Part shown: positions 8,976 through 19,061 of the stretch, one piece after another
How positions within the stretch are numbered: the stretch's first letter is position 1
Layout of the letters: every line of letters begins with the position of its first letter
Source: Desulfopila aestuarii DSM 18488
Lineage (GTDB): Bacteria; Desulfobacterota; Desulfobulbia; Desulfobulbales; Desulfocapsaceae
DNA: 64,000 bases
Direction of reading: 5' to 3'
Assembly (NCBI GenBank): GCA_945863875.1
Contig: CAMBBS010000002.1
Span: forward strand, 150,462-214,461
Made by a program: the position numbers and the translations under genes
The notes under the pieces: model-generated
Seen by the model: the letters and a program-made list of their open reading frames with translations, nothing else
Database searches by the model: none
Told to the model about the DNA's origin: nothing

Positions 8976-9809
8976 ATGAAAACACAACACCATAGCCTGC
9001 GCCTGACCACATTCGCCCTCCTGCTGCTGTGCATCACCGGCTTCAGCTACGCGGCAACCATCCAGCAGGAGATTTCCGCGACCAGCACCATCGAAACCGT
9101 TAAAAAAAGAGGGGTTTTGAAAGTCGGCATGGATATCTTCCAGCCCTGGGCGATGAAGGATAAAAACGGCAAACTGATCGGTTTTGAGATTGATGTCGCC
9201 ACTCGTCTGGCTGAAGATATCGGCGTTAAAGTTGAATTTCTGCCCACCGCCTGGTCCGGGATTATTCCGGCGCTGCTGACTGGGAAATTCGATGTCATTA
9301 TTGGCGGGATGGGTATCACGCCGCAACGTGGTCTGCAGGTCAACTTCACCCAGCCCTACGACTACTCGGGGATGGCTATCGTCGCCCACAAAAAGCTCGC
9401 CGCCGGTTTTGACTCTCTTGAAGACTTCAACCAACCGGAGGTGCAGATTGCCGTAAAACTTGGTACCACCGCCGCAGCCGCCGCCAAGAAATTCCTGCCC
9501 CAGGCCAAACTGCGGATGTTTGACACCGAGCCCCAGGCCTACCAGGAGCTGCGCAACGGCAATGTCCATGCGGTGGTGGGCAATGCGCCACGGCCGGCCT
9601 ATGAGGCCGTCGATTACAGCGACACCCTGTTTCTGCCGGTGCAGGGCACCTTTACCAGGGAGCCGATTGGTTTTGCCATGAGAAAGGGCGATCCGGATAC
9701 TCTCGCCTTCTTTAACAGCTGGATCACCGTGGCCACCCTTGAAGGCTGGCTGGAAGAACGGCACACCTACTGGTTTGGCGGCAAAGACTGGCAGAACCAG
9801 GTCGAATAG
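8976..9809 (+). CDS. Amino-acid ABC transporter periplasmic binding protein
   Basis: A 277-residue solute-binding protein of family 3. An N-terminal signal peptide (about residues 1-27, hydrophobic core FALLLLCITGFSYA) precedes the two-lobed domain. This contains GVLKVGMDIFQPWAMKD, GKLIGFEIDVATRLAEDIGV and FDVIIGGMGITPQRGLQVNF. The ATG at 8976 follows AGGGAGA. It sits between two permease genes, an order of permease, binding protein, permease. The likely substrates are polar amino acids; which one cannot be told from the sequence. Confidence 0.88.
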   Translation: MKTQHHSLRLTTFALLLLCITGFSYAATIQQEISATSTIETVKKRGVLKVGMDIFQPWAMKDKNGKLIGFEIDVATRLAEDIGVKVEFLPTAWSGIIPALLTGKFDVIIGGMGITPQRGLQVNFTQPYDYSGMAIVAHKKLAAGFDSLEDFNQPEVQIAVKLGTTAAAAAKKFLPQAKLRMFDTEPQAYQELRNGNVHAVVGNAPRPAYEAVDYSDTLFLPVQGTFTREPIGFAMRKGDPDTLAFFNSWITVATLEGWLEERHTYWFGGKDWQNQVE

Positions 9810-9938
9810 GCAAGAAACCATTAGCCACCATGGCTGTTTTGCCGGCTTTTTCTCTTGAGGCGGGGGCAACCTTTGCCGTTACCCCGCCTTCTTGTCCACG
9901 CCTCCCCCGAGTGCTGGACTTTTAATCCTCCTTTTTCT

Positions 9939-10853
9939 ATGCAAGCGAAGAAACCAGCAGTCACCCTCCTCGACGGCGTCATTCTCCTGGCCATTATTGG
10001 TTTCTTCGCCTACATCTGGTATCGGCTTTTCTTCTCCCTCAACTACAAGTGGAACTGGGAGATTATTCCGACCTATCTTGTTCGTTTTGATGCGGAAAAA
10101 CAACGATGGACGGCAAACATTCTCCTTGAAGGATTCCTCACCACCATCAAAATCAGTATCTGGGCGACACTGCTGGCGGCCCTGCTCGGCTTTACCATTG
10201 GCCTGATGCGCGTCTCCCCCCGGCTTTTTTTCCGCCTGATCGGCAGGACGTATATCGAGGCGATCCGCAATACCCCGCCACTGGTGCTGGTGTTTATCTT
10301 TTATTACTTTGTCAGCGACCAGCTGCTCACCTTTCTCGGCATCGAAGATATGTTCCGGGCAAGCCCGGACGGCGTGCGGCAATTTCTCGCCTTCGTTCTT
10401 GCCGAACCAGGCCTGATCACCCCTTTTCTGTCAGGAGTGCTCACCCTCGCTCTTTTCCAGGGCGCCTATATCGCCGAAATCGTCCGGGCGGGAATCCAGG
10501 CCATCGATACCGGACAATGGGAAGCAGGCATGGCCCTCGGCCTGACCCGATGGAAGATGATGCGTCTGGTCGTTCTGCCCCAGGCCATACGCATTATGCT
10601 GCCGCCGCTGGCCAATGAATTTATCAATACCATCAAATGGTCATCCATTGTCTCGATAATTTCCATCCAGGAACTGACCTTCCAGGGATTGCAGGTGATG
10701 GCCTCGACCCAGGCAACAATTGAGGTCTGGTTGACTATTTCTTTTATGTATCTCCTCCTCTGCCTGACGCTTTCTCTGGTGGTCCGGAGAATAGAGATAC
10801 ATCTGAGCCGTTCCGACCAGACGGTGCTTCCCAGTCGTCAATATATGCCGTAA
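9939..10853 (+). CDS. Amino-acid ABC transporter permease, second subunit
   Basis: A permease of 304 residues in the same family as the gene at 8117. It shows LEGFLTTIKISIWATLLAAL, YIEAIRNTPPLVLVFIFYYF and the EAA loop EAGMALGLTRWKMMRLVVLPQA. It carries an extra segment between the second and third helices (about residues 130-165) that is seen in the GltJ/AapQ-like partner subunit. The two permeases would form the heterodimeric channel. The ATG at 9939 is preferred over upstream in-frame codons because it begins just before the first membrane segment. The cognate ATPase is missing here. Confidence 0.87.
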   Translation: MQAKKPAVTLLDGVILLAIIGFFAYIWYRLFFSLNYKWNWEIIPTYLVRFDAEKQRWTANILLEGFLTTIKISIWATLLAALLGFTIGLMRVSPRLFFRLIGRTYIEAIRNTPPLVLVFIFYYFVSDQLLTFLGIEDMFRASPDGVRQFLAFVLAEPGLITPFLSGVLTLALFQGAYIAEIVRAGIQAIDTGQWEAGMALGLTRWKMMRLVVLPQAIRIMLPPLANEFINTIKWSSIVSIISIQELTFQGLQVMASTQATIEVWLTISFMYLLLCLTLSLVVRRIEIHLSRSDQTVLPSRQYMP

Positions 10854-10887
10854 TATGGTCCGGCTATTTTTCTTTAAAGGACTTATA

Positions 10888-12240
10888 ATGCCAGCCGCAG
10901 TTTCGCCTTTTTCGATTACCAATATCAGGCTGTTTATCGCCTTTAGGTTTTTTTTCAATGCCCGGTTTTACTACCCGGTCTTCACCATTCTCTTTCTCGA
11001 TTTCGGCCTGACCATTGAACAGTTTGCCCTGTTGAACACCGTCTGGGCAATGACCATTGTCTGTGCCGAAGTCCCCTCCGGCGCCCTCGCGGATATTCTC
11101 GGCAGAAAATACCTGCTGGTCTCGACAGCCCTGCTCATGGTAGCAGAAATGTCTCTTCTGGCCTTCGTTCCCCTTGGCAACAGCAGCCTTATTTTCTTGG
11201 TCTTTCTCATCAACCGCGTTCTCAGCGGTCTGGCGGAGGCCATGGCCAGCGGGGCTGACGAGGCAATTGCCTACGACACCCTGGCCGCAGAGGGCAACCC
11301 CGACGACTGGCCGAAGGTACTCAGCCTGCAGATGCGGCTGCGCTCCATCGGCACGATTGTCACCATGACCACCGGGGCGCTCATCTACGACCCGAACATG
11401 GTCAACCGTTTCCTCGCCTGGACCGGCACCTCTTTCGTTGTCGACCAGCAGACAACCATGCGCTTTCCAATCTACCTGACCCTTGTTCTCGCCATACTCG
11501 CGACCATTACTGCCTGCAAAATGGAGGAAAAAAAGAAAGGGGACACGGAGGGCATTAATTTCAGAACACTGGCCGCACTGAAAATGACCTGGCAGGCCGG
11601 CGCATGGATCGCCCGGACGCCGCTGGCCATGGCCATCATCCTCTTTGGCATGTGTTACGACCATATTCTGCGCATGATTGTCACCATGAACAGCCAGTAC
11701 TATCGGCAGATCGATCTCCCGGAGGCCAGTTTCGGGGTGATCGGTTCAGGCATTGCCCTGCTTGGCCTGCTCGCCCCGAAACTGGCCGAATACATGATTG
11801 AAAAAAATTCACCGACCACGAACATGCTCTGGGTGGCGGCCATCAGTCTCGCCGGACTGTTCGGCCTCACCGGCTTTTTCCCTTACTGGGGGCTGCTGCC
11901 CATGGCCTTGATCTTTGTCGCCATGATGTTTGTCTCCTTTTTTACCAGCCACTATCTCAATCGCATAACCGCATCGCACCAGCGGGCAACGGTGCTCAGT
12001 TTCAAGGGGATGGCCTTCAATCTCGCCTATGGCCTGATCGGCTTTCTCTTTGCCCTGCTCATCACCCACCAGCGGACGGCCGCAGCAGGGCTCCATCCGA
12101 CATGGTCACCCTCGGCCATTGACAATCTGGCCTTTGTTCGAGCCATCTCCTGGTTTCCCTGGTATACGATCATCTGCCTCGGCTTGATCAGCCTCTACTG
12201 TCTGCTCCGGCTGCGAGGCCGACCGGCCGAATCACTGTAG
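10888..12240 (+). CDS. MFS transporter
   Basis: A 450-residue membrane protein with about twelve hydrophobic segments. The inter-helix 2-3 motif of the major facilitator superfamily reads GALADILGRKYLLVSTAL, preceded by VCAEVPSG, a pattern common in MFS proteins of the DHA-like groups. The ATG at 10888 follows AAAGGA. It begins 34 bp after the ABC permease and could be co-transcribed. The substrate is unknown; a role in efflux is possible but unsupported. Confidence 0.82.
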   Translation: MPAAVSPFSITNIRLFIAFRFFFNARFYYPVFTILFLDFGLTIEQFALLNTVWAMTIVCAEVPSGALADILGRKYLLVSTALLMVAEMSLLAFVPLGNSSLIFLVFLINRVLSGLAEAMASGADEAIAYDTLAAEGNPDDWPKVLSLQMRLRSIGTIVTMTTGALIYDPNMVNRFLAWTGTSFVVDQQTTMRFPIYLTLVLAILATITACKMEEKKKGDTEGINFRTLAALKMTWQAGAWIARTPLAMAIILFGMCYDHILRMIVTMNSQYYRQIDLPEASFGVIGSGIALLGLLAPKLAEYMIEKNSPTTNMLWVAAISLAGLFGLTGFFPYWGLLPMALIFVAMMFVSFFTSHYLNRITASHQRATVLSFKGMAFNLAYGLIGFLFALLITHQRTAAAGLHPTWSPSAIDNLAFVRAISWFPWYTIICLGLISLYCLLRLRGRPAESL

Positions 12241-12326
12241 CAGGCTGTCAATGCGCTTGCATAGAACACAACGAACATTTATAGTGGGGACCATAACAAC
12301 CGCGACCGCCTGGGGAGGTGATTTTC

Positions 12327-12737
12327 ATGTTAAAGCGATTTTCCATATCACTTGAAGAAAAGCTGCTGGACATTTTCGATGAGCACATCAAGACGCACAG
12401 TTACAACAATCGCTCGGAAGCTATCCGGGATCTGATCCGCAAGGCCTTCGTCAAGGAAGAATGGGAAGCCGACAAACAGGTCATGGGCGTTATCAGCCTG
12501 GTCTATGATCATCATCAGCATAAGCTGCAGGAAAAAGTTACCCTGGTGCAACACGACTACCATCATCATATCGTCTCCACCACCCACGTGCATATGGACC
12601 ATGACAACTGCCTCGAAGTCATCGTCGTCCGGGGCAAGGCCAAAGAAGTGCAGGAGCTGTCGGATCGGCTCACGTCCCTCCGGGGGGTTCGGGACGGCAA
12701 CCTGGCCATGTCCAGTACCGGAATATCGCTGCATTAA
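12327..12737 (+). CDS. nikR: Nickel-responsive transcriptional regulator NikR
   Basis: A 136-residue regulator with an N-terminal ribbon-helix-helix DNA-binding domain (LKRFSISLEEKLLDIFDEH ... RSEAIRDLIRKAF) and a C-terminal ACT-like nickel-binding domain. The four square-planar nickel ligands fall at His76, His87, His89 and Cys95, exactly the E. coli NikR numbering. NikR normally represses nickel uptake genes when nickel is replete. No nickel transporter or hydrogenase is in this window. The ATG at 12327 follows GGGGAGGTG. A GTG at 12318 lies inside that ribosome site and is rejected. Confidence 0.93.
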   Translation: MLKRFSISLEEKLLDIFDEHIKTHSYNNRSEAIRDLIRKAFVKEEWEADKQVMGVISLVYDHHQHKLQEKVTLVQHDYHHHIVSTTHVHMDHDNCLEVIVVRGKAKEVQELSDRLTSLRGVRDGNLAMSSTGISLH

Positions 12738-12742
12738 CTCCC

Positions 12743-13597
12743 ATGAAAAAGATCACATTGGTCTCCGTGCATGGTGGCCATAGCGGCCAGTTCTGCCACC
12801 ATGCCACCGATTCGCTGGAAGAAATAGTCCAGTTATATATAAAGAAGCAATTCCGCTGGGTCGGCATCACCGAACACTCCCCGGCCATCAGCGATGCATT
12901 GCTTTATCCTGATCAGAGAGCGGCCGGTCTAACGCCGGATTTCCTCCTCGATCGTTTTGCCGCCTATATGCAGGAATGCCGCCGGCTGCAAAAGAAATAT
13001 CGCTCGGAGATCCGTATCTTTGCGGCAATGGAGATTGAAACCTACAGCGGCTATGAGACGTTTATTCCGTCGCTGATCAACAGGTTTCAGCCGGATTATA
13101 TCGTCGGTTCCGTGCATTTCGTCAACGATATGGGCTTTGACTATTCCCAGGGGCAGTACGACAAAACGGTCGCCGCCGCAGGCGGCATAGACCAGCTGTA
13201 CTGCAACTACTTTGACGCCCAGTACCAGATGATCAAACTGCTGCAGCCGGCGGTCGTCGGCCATTTCGACCTGATCCGTATTTTTGATCCAGGCTATAAG
13301 CAGAGACTTCTGCAGCCGAAGATCATGGCGCGGATCAAAAGAAATCTCCAGCTTATCCGCGAGCTGGATCTGATCATGGATTTCAACCTTCGCTCGCTGC
13401 TGAAGGGAGCAGACGAGCCGTACATTTCCCGGGTGATCCTGGAAATGGCCCTGGCCATGGGCATCGCCGTGGTCCCCGGAGACGATTCCCACGGCCTGGC
13501 CTCCGTCGGCGCCAATATGGAGCAGGGTATCGCCATTCTTCGCGAACAACCGGGCTGCGACAATGGTTGGAGAGAGCCGCAGCTACTGCACTATTGA
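12743..13597 (+). CDS. PHP-domain phosphatase, histidinol-phosphatase type
   Basis: A 284-residue PHP metal-dependent phosphohydrolase. The N-terminal metal motif reads VSVHGGHSGQFCHHATDSLE, followed by GITEHSP, the glutamate-bearing FAAMEIETYS, DYIVGSVHFV, VGHFDLIRIF and the late PGDDSHGLASVG. The order matches HisK-type histidinol-phosphate phosphatases (the last but one step of histidine synthesis). The gene starts 5 bp after nikR, so the two are probably co-transcribed, an unusual pairing. The specificity is inferred from family likeness only. Confidence 0.78.
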   Translation: MKKITLVSVHGGHSGQFCHHATDSLEEIVQLYIKKQFRWVGITEHSPAISDALLYPDQRAAGLTPDFLLDRFAAYMQECRRLQKKYRSEIRIFAAMEIETYSGYETFIPSLINRFQPDYIVGSVHFVNDMGFDYSQGQYDKTVAAAGGIDQLYCNYFDAQYQMIKLLQPAVVGHFDLIRIFDPGYKQRLLQPKIMARIKRNLQLIRELDLIMDFNLRSLLKGADEPYISRVILEMALAMGIAVVPGDDSHGLASVGANMEQGIAILREQPGCDNGWREPQLLHY

Positions 13598-13619
13598 TGG
13601 ACACCTGTTCCCGTCGGCT

Positions 13620-15218
13620 CTAGCGAAAAGATTCATAGCGATTGAGACCGTATTTTTTTATGCGGTAGCCGATCTGCCTCTCGGTCAGCCCCAGGTCCCG
13701 TGCCGCCCGCACCTGCACCCAGCCATGACGGCGAAGAGCTGCTTCAATCTCCGTCCGTTCAATATCCTGCAGCGACTTTCGGGTAAAGTTCGGCTGTCGG
13801 TTCACCGATTGATCTCCCGCCTCCCGAGATTTTTCCAGCTTCATTTTTTCCAGAGAGAACAGGCTGGGGGGCAGATCCGCCAGTCCGAGCCGATCGCCTT
13901 CGGCCAGGATAACCATGCGTTCAACCAGATTCTGCATCTCGCGGACATTGCCGGGCCAGGAGTAGTTAATCAAAAAATCAAGGAGCTCCGAGGTAATCTT
14001 GATCTCTCTGCCGTTGCGCTCATTGCTCTTACTTAAAAAATGGCTGAACAACAGTGGAATATCGTCTTTGCGGTCGCGCAGAGGTGGCAGAACAATGGGC
14101 ACGACATTGAGGCGGTAGTATAAATCCGCCCGGAATTGTCCGTTGGCCACCGCCTGTTCCAGGCTGACATTCGTTGCGGCGACGATGCGTACGTCGATGG
14201 TGAAGGTTTTCGAACCGCCGATTCTTTCAAATTGTTTTTCCTGCAGCACCCGAAGCATCTTTGCCTGCAGAGACAGAGGCATTTCGCCGATTTCATCGAG
14301 AAAAATAGTCCCGGCGTCGGCCAGTTCAAATCTGCCGGGCCGTGAGGCATGGGCCCCGGTAAAGGCGCCCCGCTCATGACCAAACAATTCACTTTCCAGC
14401 AACGTTTCCGGCAGGGCGGCACAGTTAATCTTAATAAAGGGATTATTCTTGCGCCGGCCGCCCTCATGGATCGCCTTGGCCACCAGCTCTTTTCCCGTCC
14501 CCGATTCACCGAGCAGCAGCGCCGTTACATCACTGCTGGAAATTTTATCGATGACGCTGAACACCTCCTGCATCGGTTTGGAGTGGCCAATGATAAAATG
14601 CCCCTGATGGACATGGTGCAGTTTCGCCTTGAGCGTGGCGTTCTCCTTGAGCAGTTTCGCCTCCTTTTTCTCAATCTCCCGGTGCAGGGTGAGAAACTGG
14701 GCAATCAAGGTCGCCAGTACCGTGAGAAAGCGCAGGTCTTCCTCAAAGGAAATGTCATCGGCGAACAACCGGTCAACGGTCAGCACCCCTTCCGGCGTCC
14801 CTTTGACCATTACCGGCACGCCAAGAAAGGAGATCTTACTTTTGCGCACTTTTGACCGCGCGCCGGTTCTATTGAGAAAAAGCGGCTCGCTGTTGATGTC
14901 GGGCACGACAAACGGCGAGCGGGTCTGAAATATCTGCCCGCACACCCCTTCATCCGGGCGGTAAACACCGCGCATTTCCTCCGCTTCCGACAAGCCGCAG
15001 GAGGCCTTGATCGTCAGTTTCTGTTTGGCCTTGTCAAACATCAACAGGGTCGCCCGTTCCATTTTCATGGTATCATTGAGGACACCGAGAATACGCGACA
15101 GGGTATTGCTCAGATCAACCGCCGTGCCGATCAGTTCGGTGATGCGGTACAAGGCAATGAGTTCCATGCCCTGGGTTTTGGTCTGCCCGTCCAGCAAAAT
15201 TCCTTTAAATGACTGCAT
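13620..15218 (-). CDS. nifA: Nif-specific sigma-54-dependent activator NifA
   Basis: A 532-residue bacterial enhancer-binding protein. An N-terminal GAF domain (about residues 30-185) is followed by the AAA+ domain with Walker A LLLGESGTGKE and the sigma-54 contact loop GAFTGA, and by a C-terminal Fis-type helix-turn-helix (AARDLGLTERQIGYRIKKYG). It is transcribed away from nifH, from which it is separated by 535 bp. The linker between the AAA+ and DNA-binding domains has no cysteine pair, so it is not the directly oxygen-sensing rhizobial type. No nifL is nearby, so how it senses nitrogen or oxygen is open. Confidence 0.94.
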   Translation of the reverse strand: MQSFKGILLDGQTKTQGMELIALYRITELIGTAVDLSNTLSRILGVLNDTMKMERATLLMFDKAKQKLTIKASCGLSEAEEMRGVYRPDEGVCGQIFQTRSPFVVPDINSEPLFLNRTGARSKVRKSKISFLGVPVMVKGTPEGVLTVDRLFADDISFEEDLRFLTVLATLIAQFLTLHREIEKKEAKLLKENATLKAKLHHVHQGHFIIGHSKPMQEVFSVIDKISSSDVTALLLGESGTGKELVAKAIHEGGRRKNNPFIKINCAALPETLLESELFGHERGAFTGAHASRPGRFELADAGTIFLDEIGEMPLSLQAKMLRVLQEKQFERIGGSKTFTIDVRIVAATNVSLEQAVANGQFRADLYYRLNVVPIVLPPLRDRKDDIPLLFSHFLSKSNERNGREIKITSELLDFLINYSWPGNVREMQNLVERMVILAEGDRLGLADLPPSLFSLEKMKLEKSREAGDQSVNRQPNFTRKSLQDIERTEIEAALRRHGWVQVRAARDLGLTERQIGYRIKKYGLNRYESFR

Positions 15219-16584
<1,366 letters not shown>

Positions 16585-16612
16585 CACTTACAAAAACGAA
16601 GGAGATAAACAA

Positions 16613-16966
16613 ATGATGATCATGATCAGAGCCATTGTTCGACCGGAAAAAGCAGATGACGTTCTTGCCGCCTTGATGGATGCCGGATTTCCGGCGGTAA
16701 CCAAGTATTCGGTCACCGGTCGCGGCAAACAGCGCGGTATAAAAATCGGCGAGGTGACCTATGACGAGATTCCGAAAACCATGTTGCTCAGCGTCGTCAA
16801 GGCGGAGGACAAGGATTTCGTTATCAGCACCATCATGGATGCGGCCCGCTCCGGCATCAAGGGCGCCTTTGGCGACGGGAAGATTTTCGTCGCCGAGGTT
16901 GAAGACGTCTACACCATCAGTTCCGGCGTGAAAGAGGGTGCCGATACGGCCGAGGTGACCGCATGA
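16613..16966 (+). CDS. nifI1: PII-like nitrogenase regulator NifI1
   Basis: A 117-residue PII-family protein between nifH and nifD, where nifI1 always lies in anaerobe-type nif operons. NifI1 with NifI2 binds the MoFe protein and blocks its docking to NifH when ammonium is available; 2-oxoglutarate and ATP release the block. The sequence shows the PII core (MIRAIVRPEKADDVLAALMD) and the T-loop region VTGRGKQRGIKIGEVTYDEI. The ATG at 16613 follows AAGGAGATA. Its stop overlaps the start of nifI2 (ATGA), so translation is probably coupled. Confidence 0.93.
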   Translation: MMIMIRAIVRPEKADDVLAALMDAGFPAVTKYSVTGRGKQRGIKIGEVTYDEIPKTMLLSVVKAEDKDFVISTIMDAARSGIKGAFGDGKIFVAEVEDVYTISSGVKEGADTAEVTA

Positions 16967-17337
16967 AAGAAATTGTTGCCGTCGTACGCATGAACATGAT
17001 GAACAAGACCAAGGCGGCCCTCACCGCCGCCGGCGTCAACGCTTTTTTTGCCCATGAAGCCCAGGGACGAGGCGTTGGTTTTATCAACCGAAAATTGGTC
17101 AAAGGTGCCGAACAGGGCTATGAAGAAGCCGCCGCTCTGCTCGGGGAAAAGGGCAACCTCTACCCAAAACGAATGGTCACCATCGTCGTCGACGATGATG
17201 ACGTCGACGATGTTATCGAGGCACTTATCACCACCAACCAGACCGGCAAACCCGGTGACGGTAAAATATTCGTCCTCCCCGTGGCCGACGGCGTCAGGGT
17301 GAGAACAGGCGAGAAAGGTACAAAATCAATAACATAG
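16963..17337 (+). CDS. nifI2: PII-like nitrogenase regulator NifI2
   Basis: A 124-residue partner of NifI1. It starts with MKEIVAVVRMNMMNKTKAAL and has the NifI2-type T-loop AQGRGVGFINRKLVKGAEQGY with an extended loop (LLGEKGNLYPKRMVTIVVDD). The end (TGKPGDGKIFVLPVADGVRVRTGE) is the PII C-terminal signature. It overlaps nifI1 by 4 bp and is followed by nifD. Presence of the pair indicates ammonium switch-off at the protein level. Confidence 0.93.
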   Translation: MKEIVAVVRMNMMNKTKAALTAAGVNAFFAHEAQGRGVGFINRKLVKGAEQGYEEAAALLGEKGNLYPKRMVTIVVDDDDVDDVIEALITTNQTGKPGDGKIFVLPVADGVRVRTGEKGTKSIT

Positions 17338-17355
17338 ATTGTGAGGAAACACGTC

Positions 17356-18993
17356 ATGGGAAAAGCACATAAACTGGTGCAGTGGGATCCCCACAACATC
17401 AAGGAAAAACTTCTGGAAAAATATCCGCCGAAGGTCGCCCGAAAACGCGCCAAGCAGATAATGATCAACGAGGCGCTGGAAAACACCACGCCGGAAATTG
17501 TCGCCAACGTGCGCACCATCCCCGGCATCATCACCATGCGCGGCTGCACCTATGCCGGATGCAAGGGGGTTATCATGGGACCGGCCAGCGATATCGTCAA
17601 TCTCGTCCACGGGCCGATCGGCTGCAGTTTTTACGCCTGGCTGACCCGTCGCAACCAGACCGACGGTATCAACGACACGGATGCGAACTTTATCAACTAC
17701 TGCATGTCCACCGACATGCAGGATTCGGATATCATCTTCGGCGGAGAAAAAAAACTCGAAGCAGCTATCCAGGAGGCCTACGAGCTGTTTCACCCGAAGG
17801 CGATCGCCGTCTTTGCCACCTGTCCGGTCGGCTTGATCGGCGACGATATCCACGCCGTGGCAAAAAAAATGCGCGAAAAGTTCGGTGACTGCAACGTCTT
17901 TGCCTTCAGCTGCGAAGGCTACAAAGGTGTGTCGCAATCCGCCGGGCACCATATCGCCAACAACCAGGTATTCACCCACGTCGTCGGCAGGAGCGAAACC
18001 GAGAAAACGGAAAAGTTTAAAATCAACCTGCTTGGCGAATACAACATCGGCGGGGACGGCTTTGAGATCGACCGCATCTTCCAGAAATGCGGCATCACCA
18101 ATATCTCAACCTTTTCCGGCAATGCGACCTATGACAAATTTGCCTCGGCCAACCAGGCGGACCTGAGCTGCGTCATGTGCCACCGGTCGATCAACTATGT
18201 GGCCGACATGCTCGAGACCAAATACGGTATACCGTGGATCAAGGTCAATTTTATCGGCGCGGAGGCGACGGCAAAATCGCTCAGGAAAATTGCCCAGTAC
18301 TTCGGCGACCAGGAACTGACCGACCGGGTTGAAGCAGTCATAGATGAAGAAATGCCTGCGGTGGCCTCGGCCCTGCAAGAGGTATTGCCAAGGACCCAGG
18401 GTAAAACGGCAATGATTTTTGTCGGCGGTTCCCGGGCGCATCATTACCAGGAACTGTTTAACGAACTGGGCATGAAGACCATTTCAGCAGGCTATGAGTT
18501 CGGCCATCGTGACGACTACGAAGGCAGGGAGGTCATTCCTACCCTGAAGGTCGACGCCGACAGCAGGAACATAGAGGAAATAAAAGTCGAAGCGGATCCT
18601 TTCTTGTACAAGCCGAGAAAAACGCCGGAAGAACTGGTGGCGCTTGAAGAGGCCGGCCTTGAATTCAAGGCCTACACCGGGTTGAACCCGGATATGGCAT
18701 TGAACACGCTGGTCGTCGATGACCTGAACCAGTATGAGGCGGAAAAACTGGTGCAACTGATGAAGCCGGACCTGTTCTGTGCGGGCATCAAGGAAAAATA
18801 TTCCATCCAGAAGCTCGGCGTGCCGATGAAACAGCTGCACAGCTACGATTCAGGCGGACCGTATGCCGGCTTCAAGGGTGCGGTCAATTTCTATCAAGAG
18901 ATCGACCGGTTGGTCAACAGCAAAATCTGGAGCTATATGAAGGCGCCCTGGCAGGAAAAACCGGAACTTTCCGCGACCTACGTCTGGGAGTAA
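17356..18993 (+). CDS. nifD: Nitrogenase MoFe protein alpha chain NifD
   Basis: A 545-residue alpha chain. P-cluster ligands are visible at Cys64 (MRGCTYAGCKG), Cys90 (HGPIGCSFYAW) and Cys156 (VFATCPVGLIGDD). FeMo-cofactor ligands fall at Cys275 (CVMCHRSINY) and His495 (MKQLHSYDSGGPYAG). An extra segment of about 50-60 residues (around 390-450) marks the clostridial type. The start at 17356 follows a GAGGAAAC ribosome site; the in-frame GTG at 17341 is part of that region. No vnfG or anfG gene lies between nifD and nifK, so this is the molybdenum enzyme. Confidence 0.97.
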   Translation: MGKAHKLVQWDPHNIKEKLLEKYPPKVARKRAKQIMINEALENTTPEIVANVRTIPGIITMRGCTYAGCKGVIMGPASDIVNLVHGPIGCSFYAWLTRRNQTDGINDTDANFINYCMSTDMQDSDIIFGGEKKLEAAIQEAYELFHPKAIAVFATCPVGLIGDDIHAVAKKMREKFGDCNVFAFSCEGYKGVSQSAGHHIANNQVFTHVVGRSETEKTEKFKINLLGEYNIGGDGFEIDRIFQKCGITNISTFSGNATYDKFASANQADLSCVMCHRSINYVADMLETKYGIPWIKVNFIGAEATAKSLRKIAQYFGDQELTDRVEAVIDEEMPAVASALQEVLPRTQGKTAMIFVGGSRAHHYQELFNELGMKTISAGYEFGHRDDYEGREVIPTLKVDADSRNIEEIKVEADPFLYKPRKTPEELVALEEAGLEFKAYTGLNPDMALNTLVVDDLNQYEAEKLVQLMKPDLFCAGIKEKYSIQKLGVPMKQLHSYDSGGPYAGFKGAVNFYQEIDRLVNSKIWSYMKAPWQEKPELSATYVWE

Positions 18994-19061
18994 AACCTGC
19001 GCGAGTGTATTAAAAAATAGAAGATGACGAGTTTTGGCTCGATCATCGGGAAGGGAAGACA

